Part shown: one piece after another, positions 14,997-17,826 of the stretch
Position numbering within the stretch: the stretch's first letter is position 1
Layout: each line of letters opens with the position of its first letter
DNA from: Chitinophagales bacterium
Lineage (GTDB): Bacteria > Bacteroidota > Bacteroidia > Chitinophagales > UBA2359
Assembly (NCBI GenBank): GCA_020629335.1
Contig: JAHDDN010000068.1
Span: forward strand, 1-17,826
Direction: 5' to 3'
DNA: 17,826 bases
Position numbers and translations under genes: made by a program
Notes under the pieces: model-generated
Database searches by the model: none
Told to the model about the DNA's origin: nothing
What the model saw: only the letters and a program-made list of their open reading frames with translations

Positions 14997-15444
14997 TTCC
15001 AACTTCACTACTTGCCCATTCTAATTTCTTAGAAATTGTTTTACTATTATCATTTTGAATAAGGTCTTGAATAAGAGATTTAATATCTCCAACTAATATA
15101 TCTTTGGTCTTAGCAATTTTGGTAAATGTCTTGTCGCTGCTTATGAGCAGTACTTCTATCTTTTGTCTGGTCAAATAAAGTGATGATAATTCTTCTATTG
15201 ATAATTGTTCTCCGTGATCAAAACATTGCATTAATAATTCTCCTACTTCTTCTCCATCAAAATTTTTGACTTCAAGGCATTTTGATTTAATAAGTGGAGT
15301 GATCCCTTTATGTTCTTGTTTATTAAGCTGTCCAATAATGAAATCTGTAACGTGAAAGTTGCAAATCAATTTAGCTGCAATCTCTATGACGCCCAAGCTT
15401 TCTAGTTTTAATAAATCTTCTTTATTGGACAGAATTACGTTCAT
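14992..15444 (-). CDS. PIN-like domain protein with altered active-site positions
   Basis: The 150-residue product follows the layout of PIN proteins of the DUF3368/COG2405-like type. It has a beta strand and LLKLESLG near the start, a helix with HVTDFIIGQL at 31-40, LSIEELSSLYLTR at 81-93, and LLISSDKTFTKIAK at 99-112. In active PIN nucleases the matching places hold Asp, Glu, Asp and Asp. Here they appear to be Asn7, Gly38, Glu84 or Glu85, and Ser102/Asp104, so most of the metal-binding set is missing. The alignment is by eye. It lies downstream of the Xre-ImmA gene on the same strand, the position a PIN toxin-like partner often takes, but two large hairpins separate them. No clear promoter of its own is seen. 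It could be an inactivated toxin or a binding protein that kept the fold. Confidence 0.6.
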   Translation of the reverse strand: MNVILSNKEDLLKLESLGVIEIAAKLICNFHVTDFIIGQLNKQEHKGITPLIKSKCLEVKNFDGEEVGELLMQCFDHGEQLSIEELSSLYLTRQKIEVLLISSDKTFTKIAKTKDILVGDIKSLIQDLIQNDNSKTISKKLEWASSEVGN

Positions 15445-15472
15445 TAGGAACTGGTTTCAAGTTTTTATAATG

Positions 15473-15586
15473 ACTTAGCCAATAGCTATTTTTCCGTATT
15501 TCTACGTTATTTTTTCGTTCCGTAGCGCTGCTATGTGCCTCAAAAATGCCTTGAACTACGATAAAATAGCTCATTGGCAGTTAAGT
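15473..15586 (+). repeat. large hairpin repeat, family copy 2
   Basis: The outer arms include ACTTA-GCCAAT-AGCTATTTT on the left and its complement on the right (15561-15586). The centre is GTAGC-GCT-GCTAT (15522-15534). TACGTT (15503-15508) faces GCCTT (15548-15552) as the internal loop. It lies between the Xre-ImmA and PIN-like genes, directly before copy 3, and together the two fill the gene-free stretch 15445-15776. Confidence 0.75.
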
Positions 15587-15591
15587 AGCTA

Positions 15592-15730
15592 ACATTAATT
15601 ATTTCGGCAATTCTGCTGGCTTCTTTTTTGCTTATACTTCGTTGCTTTTCTTAGCAATAGCCCTGCTATTACTGGCGAAAAGCGCCTTGTCTAAACTAAA
15701 AATAAGCTCATCAATAATACCAAAATAATT
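15592..15730 (+). repeat. large hairpin repeat, family copy 3
   Basis: The outer arms contain TAATTATTT on the left and AAATAATTA on the right. An inner helix is GCTTTTC (15644-15650) with GAAAAGC (15677-15683). The centre is AATAGC-CCT-GCTATT (15656-15670). TTCGTT (15638-15643) faces GCCTT (15684-15688). It begins within about 50 bases of the Xre-ImmA stop and could also serve as its transcript end. Its flanks to 15743 are shared with the relic at 14634-14700. Confidence 0.8.
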
Positions 15731-15776
15731 ACTATCAACTACTTAAATGAAAAAACTTTAAATCAGTTCTTAAAAT

Positions 15777-16877
15777 TCAATTAAATAAATGGGCAATATC
15801 GTCTTTAAATTCTTTTTTAAATTTATCTACGGTCATATCCATTAAGGAGGCCGCTTTAGGGACTGATATTTTACCTTGATTTAAAGTTTTAAGTAGTAAT
15901 CGACGGAAGCTTCTTGATCTTTCGGTTCCTTTGTAAAGTTCCGTTTGATCTTTTTTGGTAAAGCCTTTTAATTTTTCTATTGCATCCTCATCGAGTACAT
16001 TGGCTCTGGATGCATTAGTTATGATATCGTCAATATCCATTCCATACTTTTCTCCAAAATCTTCTAGTTCAGTATAAGATACATAAGAACGATCCGATCC
16101 CATTTCTACAAGCATGGCATCTCTTGGGAAAAGCATTTCTGCTGCAAATATATCACAAATCTTTTCCAATTCTTCACTTTGATTAGGAAATTCTGTGTTT
16201 AGTATTAAGTGGCCTAGCTCGTGTAATAATACCATTCTGCATTCAGTTGGCTTCACACGATTCAGATTAATAATGATTACAGGCACCTCCCCTTCTCCTA
16301 GATAGAATGATAGTCCTCTCAGATCTTTATGTGTATGAACATAAGATATTTTGATTCCTTTTTCTTCTAGTAATTCAGAGATGCTGTAAATAGGGTTAGT
16401 ACCCAATTTCCACTTCTTTCTGACCATTTTAGCTACTCTGACAGCATCTTCTTCTGTTACGACTAGATCGTTGACTGGTTGTGTCAATTTTGACTTGACA
16501 CCAGCAATATATTCCAACTCCAGGTATCTTTCTATGTAATTGACTGTTTCAATCATCGCTGTATCGAAAATATCTTCAGAAATAGTGTCTAATTTGAAGT
16601 AATTTACTCCAAAAGGCTTGAGACTTAAATGGTGATAGCCCTTAAAGAAGTAGTTAATATTCACTCTAAAAACTTTAGCCATTTTGATTAATACATCCGA
16701 TGTTGGTGTCATTAAGCCTTGTTCATATTTATGAATCGCTGCTTTAGATTTTTCTATCGAATTAGCTAGTGCATCCATTGATAATCCTGCTCTTTTACGG
16801 CCCATAATTAGGCGACGGGTAAGATTGGTATCCCTTTTAACAGATTTTTTCGATTTTTTTTGATTTTCATTACTCAT
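15777..16877 (-). CDS. Xre-family regulator fused to an ImmA/IrrE metallopeptidase
   Basis: From the ATG at 16875-16877 the product has 366 residues, usual for the long Xre-ImmA type. A Lys-rich start is followed by a Cro/C1-type helix-turn-helix at about 19-75 (GRKRAGLSMDALANSIEKSK, IHKYEQG). The peptidase domain has the zinc site HELGH at 219-223 and the following EKICDIFAAEMLFP segment, which supplies the third ligand region. The C-terminus (about 336-366, ISVPKAASLMDMTVDKF) looks like a second small helix-turn-helix. In ICEBs1, ImmA cuts the repressor ImmR; fused proteins of this kind often pair with toxin-like partners. The frame runs 21 codons further upstream to a TTG that lies in the -7 box, so the ATG is chosen. 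The gene has a strong promoter/operator nearly identical to that of the short Xre gene upstream. Confidence 0.92.
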   Translation of the reverse strand: MSNENQKKSKKSVKRDTNLTRRLIMGRKRAGLSMDALANSIEKSKAAIHKYEQGLMTPTSDVLIKMAKVFRVNINYFFKGYHHLSLKPFGVNYFKLDTISEDIFDTAMIETVNYIERYLELEYIAGVKSKLTQPVNDLVVTEEDAVRVAKMVRKKWKLGTNPIYSISELLEEKGIKISYVHTHKDLRGLSFYLGEGEVPVIIINLNRVKPTECRMVLLHELGHLILNTEFPNQSEELEKICDIFAAEMLFPRDAMLVEMGSDRSYVSYTELEDFGEKYGMDIDDIITNASRANVLDEDAIEKLKGFTKKDQTELYKGTERSRSFRRLLLKTLNQGKISVPKAASLMDMTVDKFKKEFKDDIAHLFN

Positions 16878-16931
16878 AGAATAGAGTTTTATCTTAAAAA
16901 AGTTTAAGTGTTGGACATCTCTTTTGCTATT

Positions 16932-16970
16932 GGTAAACAAATTTACGTAATTTTATTTTTGTTTACAAAT
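16932..16970 (-). promoter_or_regulatory. promoter/operator of the Xre-ImmA gene
   Basis: On the minus strand the -33 TTTG (16966-16969) and -7 TAAATTTG (16938-16945) are exactly 20 bases apart. GTAAACAAA at the -33 end and TTTGTTTAC at the -7 end form an inverted repeat. The -7 end also contains GTAAA-TTTG-TTTAC. A dimeric Xre protein bound here would block polymerase. The 39-base block matches the one at 17355-17393 at 36 positions. The predicted leader is about 53 bases. Confidence 0.8.
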
Positions 16971-17031
16971 AATTGTTTGTTTTTTTTAAGCTCCCCTGAC
17001 CTCTCCTTTTGTCAGAAGGGGAAATGCTTCT

Positions 17032-17265
17032 TTAGCAAGCTCTTCGTCTAGTGGGCATTTCTCTGACTTCCGTTTGATTGCTGTTTTCAACTAAGAGTAT
17101 TTTTAGGATCTTAGTTAATATTTCTGACGGAGGTTTTGAAATGCCTAGTTCGTATTTGTAAATTACTGCTTTGGGCAATTGTGTTGCTTGCGCTAAGTCT
17201 TCTAATGATAGTCCAGCTTTTTTTCTTGCTAGTATTAGGTAGTTGTCGAATCCACTGAATTTCAT
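17032..17265 (-). CDS. short Xre-family helix-turn-helix protein
   Basis: The 77-residue protein is a lone Cro/C1-type DNA-binding domain (about residues 8-62) with ARKKAGLSLEDLAQATQLPK and YKYELGISKPPSE. It resembles the N-terminal domain of the Xre-ImmA protein downstream (shared RK-AGLS, LA, KA-I-KYE-G, P-S--L-K), so the two look like paralogues. It then ends in a short basic tail, MPTRRRAC, with no peptidase domain. It may be a small repressor or what is left of a second Xre-ImmA gene. Its promoter/operator is a near copy of the Xre-ImmA one, which suggests that both proteins bind both sites. A bulged hairpin just after the stop (TCCCCTGAC with GTCA-GAA-GGGGA, 16992-17022) has no T tract on this strand, so readthrough into the Xre-ImmA gene is possible. 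Confidence 0.8.
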   Translation of the reverse strand: MKFSGFDNYLILARKKAGLSLEDLAQATQLPKAVIYKYELGISKPPSEILTKILKILLVENSNQTEVREMPTRRRAC

Positions 17266-17354
17266 ATTGTTACCATTTTATTGTTTTGAAATGGGAATTA
17301 GAGTGATGGTGAGTGACTCTTTTTTCCTTTTGTGTGTGTCTTTTCTTTTTTCTT

Positions 17355-17393
17355 GGTAAACAAATTTACATTATTTAATTTTTGTTTACAAAT
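17355..17393 (-). promoter_or_regulatory. promoter/operator of the short Xre gene
   Basis: The -33 TTTG (17389-17392) and -7 TAAATTTG (17361-17368) on the minus strand are 20 bases apart, as in the Xre-ImmA promoter. The same GTAAACAAA / TTTGTTTAC inverted repeat spans both boxes. Only three of 39 bases differ from the other copy, all in the spacer. The predicted leader is about 89 bases. Confidence 0.8.
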
Positions 17394-17473
17394 TTTTTAG
17401 CATTTTTTTTGAAAAAAGAGGAATGACTTGTTATTTTGGTGAGAATTGGGGATATTGCTGCGTATTCTGCGCA

Positions 17474-17681
17474 AGGGATAGAAGCGGTATGCAGCGTCTA
17501 TGCGCTTGCTTACGGAGCTTAGTAATGCGCAGGCTGGCCCGTTAGGGCAGACAAGCAGTGCTTAGCGTAGTAGCGAGGGCATAGCTGCATAATAGCGGAT
17601 AGCCCGCCCCCATTCTAATTTTTTATTCGAGGGCGCACACATAGGAACGCCCCTACGGTCGAATAAAAAATTAGAATGGGG
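17474..17681 (+). repeat. structured repeat / candidate RNA element, copy B
   Basis: This is the homologue of copy A at 4995-5215, in the same orientation, and lies in the gene-free stretch 17394-17826. TATGCAGC (17488-17495) pairs with GCTGCATA (17584-17591). Compared with copy A, two base pairs have changed on both sides so that pairing is kept. GCCC-GTTA-GGGC (17537-17548) is the inner hairpin. The 3' stem is a perfect 23 bp (17608-17630 with 17659-17681), with a sequence largely different from copy A. Its loop GGGCG...CGCCC is nearly identical. The loop recalls palindromic REP-like sequences common in bacterial genomes, from memory only. Confidence 0.75.
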
Positions 17682-17719
17682 ATGCGCCCTAAGTGAAACA
17701 AAATAAATAAACTGCGCCA

Positions 17720-17823
17720 TTAAGCCTTATCTTTTCGGCTGTTTCTTCGTTAAAAAAATTGTCCCATAGCTCTGCTATGCAACATTTTTTTGCCTAAAAA
17801 CAGCCAAAAATCTTGCATTTAAT
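17720..17823 (+). repeat. large hairpin repeat, family copy 4
   Basis: Helices include GGCTGTTT (17737-17744) with AAACAGCC (17798-17805), and an inner A7-T with AT7 helix. The centre is CATAGC-TCT-GCTATG (17765-17779). TTCGTT (17746-17751) faces GCCTA (17792-17796), one base off the GCCTT of the other copies. The outer arms weaken near the window edge and may continue beyond it. It follows structured element B by about 40 bases. Confidence 0.75.
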
Positions 17824-17826
17824 TTG

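Noticed and set aside
16878..16940. Longer N-terminus of the Xre-ImmA protein from a TTG codon
   Set aside because: The TTG is part of the -7 box and operator shared with the short Xre gene, so it cannot lie in the leader-containing mRNA.
16988..17029. Terminator of the short Xre gene
   Set aside because: The hairpin is bulged, and on the minus strand it is followed by a run of A, not T. It is mentioned only in the gene entry.
14992..17393. Prophage or integrative element, suggested by Xre and ImmA genes
   Set aside because: No integrase, relaxase, phage structural gene or attachment repeats are seen; ImmA-type regulators also occur in ordinary chromosomal loci.

Overview
The window is from an AT-rich member of the Bacteroidota. 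The evidence is a secreted protease ending in a type A type IX secretion (T9SS) sorting domain, an era-der GTPase pair, and several promoters with the phylum's TAnnTTTG -7 box. The large hairpins and secreted multidomain proteins would fit a Saprospiraceae or Chitinophagales-like environmental organism, but this rank is a guess.

Layout. Bases 1-4813 lie on the minus strand: a truncated secreted repeat protein, an LEA-like lipoprotein, the der and era GTPases, and the pyruvate dehydrogenase E1 beta subunit. An approximately 450-bp gap at 4814-5261 holds a structured repeat (copy A). A plus-strand run follows: a 1677-residue T9SS metalloprotease with LamG domains (5262-10295), a hypothetical protein, a two-domain PsbP/DcrB-like secreted protein, a B3/4-domain protein, and a sigma factor reduced to region 2. 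From 14007 the genes are on the minus strand again: a GIY-YIG nuclease, a PIN-like protein with degraded active-site positions, an Xre-ImmA regulator-protease, and a second short Xre protein.

How genes work together. Era and Der probably form a ribosome-assembly operon. The two Xre genes have nearly identical 39-bp promoter/operators, so they are probably auto- and cross-regulated. The Xre-ImmA and PIN genes resemble a regulator/toxin-like pair now separated by two large hairpins.

Most unusual content. Two non-coding repeat families stand out. (1) Copies A (4995-5215) and B (17474-17681) are an approximately 210-bp structured element with compensatory changes in two helices. (2) At least four hairpins (11453, 15473, 15592 and 17720 onward) share a GC-NCT-GC apex and an internal loop of TTCGTT facing GCCTT, while their helices differ in sequence but stay complementary. 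Two relics of this family are also present. A strong plus-strand promoter at 14884-14914 with no ORF behind it, followed by a hairpin, predicts an approximately 75-nt small RNA. I see no rRNA, tRNA, CRISPR array, transposase or integrase.
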